NCBI GenBank assembly: GCA_005779435.1
Contig: SXJH01000205.1
Location: forward strand, 1-5,220
Reading direction: 5' to 3'
Source: Nitrosomonas sp.
Lineage (GTDB): Bacteria; Pseudomonadota; Gammaproteobacteria; Burkholderiales; Nitrosomonadaceae
DNA length: 5,220 bases
A program made the position numbers and the translations under genes. The notes under the pieces are model-generated. The model did no database searches, was not told the DNA's origin, and saw only the letters and a program-made list of their open reading frames with translations. How positions within the stretch are numbered: the first letter of the stretch is position 1; every line of letters starts with the position of its first letter. Positions 4,591-5,220 of the stretch are shown here, piece by piece.

Positions 4591-5220
4591 ATGAGCATCA
4601 CCGTTTTAAATCAAAAGAATTTTTCCAGCGCCACCGCGCAAGTCGATCAAGCCGCCGTAAAACCGCTACCCAACTCGCGCAAAATCCATGTACAAGGCTC
4701 GCGCGCCGATATCCGGGTGCCGATGCGCGAAATTCGCCAGAGCGATACGGCAACCAGCATGGGCGGTGAAAAAAATCCACCGGTCTGGGTTTACGATACT
4801 TCCGGCCCGTATACCGATCCGGCGGCCAAAATCGATATCCGCTCAGGTTTGCCGACAGTGCGCGAACAGTGGATCGCCGAACGCAACGATACCGAAATTT
4901 TAGCCGAACACAATTCTGCGTACAGTCAGGCGCGCCTGAACGATCCCAAGCTGGCGGACATGCGTTTCAATTTGCAACGCCAGCCGCGCCGCGCCAAGAC
5001 CGGCTTGAATGTTTCGCAAATGCATTATGCGCGCCGTGGCATCGTTACACCGGAAATGGAATTTATCGCCATTCGCGAGAATCAGCGCGTCGAAGCGTTC
5101 AATGCGCAACATCATGAGTTATTGACGCGTCAGCATCCGGGGCAGGATTTCGGCGCATCGATCCCGAAAACGATCACGCCGGAATTCGTGCGCTCGGAGG
5201 TTGCGCGCGGACGTGCCATC
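4591..5220 (+). CDS. thiC: Phosphomethylpyrimidine synthase ThiC, N-terminal 210 residues (continues beyond window)
   Basis: Radical-SAM enzyme that rearranges 5-aminoimidazole ribonucleotide into 4-amino-5-hydroxymethyl-2-methylpyrimidine phosphate, the pyrimidine half of thiamine. It is cytosolic. The frame is open for 210 codons to the right edge; E. coli ThiC has 631 residues. Seen: the N-terminal ThiC domain with SRKIHVQGSRADIRVPMREI (29-48), VWVYDTSGPYTDP (65-77), IDIRSGLPTVREQWI (81-95) and the highly conserved NVSQMHYARRGIVTPEMEFI (140-159), followed by IRENQR. The catalytic barrel and the C-terminal cysteine motif for the iron-sulfur cluster lie outside the window, so completeness cannot be judged. 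The start ATG at 4591 has a strong AAGGAG 7 nt upstream and lies 49 nt after the TPP riboswitch, which independently supports the identity. The gene diverges from the methyltransferase-tolC unit. Confidence 0.97.
   Translation, partial: MSITVLNQKNFSSATAQVDQAAVKPLPNSRKIHVQGSRADIRVPMREIRQSDTATSMGGEKNPPVWVYDTSGPYTDPAAKIDIRSGLPTVREQWIAERNDTEILAEHNSAYSQARLNDPKLADMRFNLQRQPRRAKTGLNVSQMHYARRGIVTPEMEFIAIRENQRVEAFNAQHHELLTRQHPGQDFGASIPKTITPEFVRSEVARGRAI

Noticed and set aside
4388..4591. 67-codon minus-strand frame opposite the thiC leader
   Set aside because: The region is a TPP riboswitch on the plus strand; the frame has no ribosome site and no recognisable product.

Overview
The window looks like ordinary chromosomal DNA from a betaproteobacterium, with Nitrosomonadales-like organisms my best guess. 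The basis is protein character recalled from known families: a poly(A) polymerase PcnB with a basic tail, a roughly 450-residue TolC, a Pcm-like methyltransferase next to tolC, and a type A RNase P RNA. I could not run a search. Base composition appears even across the window, and I see no insertion sequence, prophage, CRISPR array, tRNA or other sign of recent transfer.

Layout: five genes lie on the minus strand and are read right to left: a Pcm-like methyltransferase (3632-4294), tolC (2203-3546), the RNase P RNA gene rnpB (about 1853-2158), pcnB (414-1793) and folK (402 to beyond the left edge). Diverging on the plus strand is thiC (4591 to beyond the right edge), preceded by a TPP riboswitch (about 4364-4541). 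Almost every base is assigned. The gaps are 11 nt (pcnB/folK), about 59 nt (rnpB/pcnB), 44 nt (tolC/rnpB), 85 nt (pcm-like/tolC) and about 69 nt (pcm-like/riboswitch).

Functions: the methyltransferase and TolC probably form one transcription unit that makes the outer-membrane channel of tripartite efflux or type I secretion. rnpB and pcnB are two RNA-metabolism genes, for tRNA 5' processing and for 3' polyadenylation that promotes RNA decay. folK (folate pterin branch) follows pcnB closely enough for coupled translation. thiC makes the thiamine pyrimidine and is evidently feedback-regulated by thiamine pyrophosphate through its leader.

I found no wholly new system. The points most worth a second look are: a large structured insertion (about 110 nt) in the P3 arm of the TPP riboswitch; loss of the usual serine-containing active-site motif in the Pcm-like protein; GAU in place of GGU in the tRNA-CCA-binding loop L15 of the RNase P RNA; and very weak translation signals for pcnB together with a tiny upstream frame that overlaps its start.
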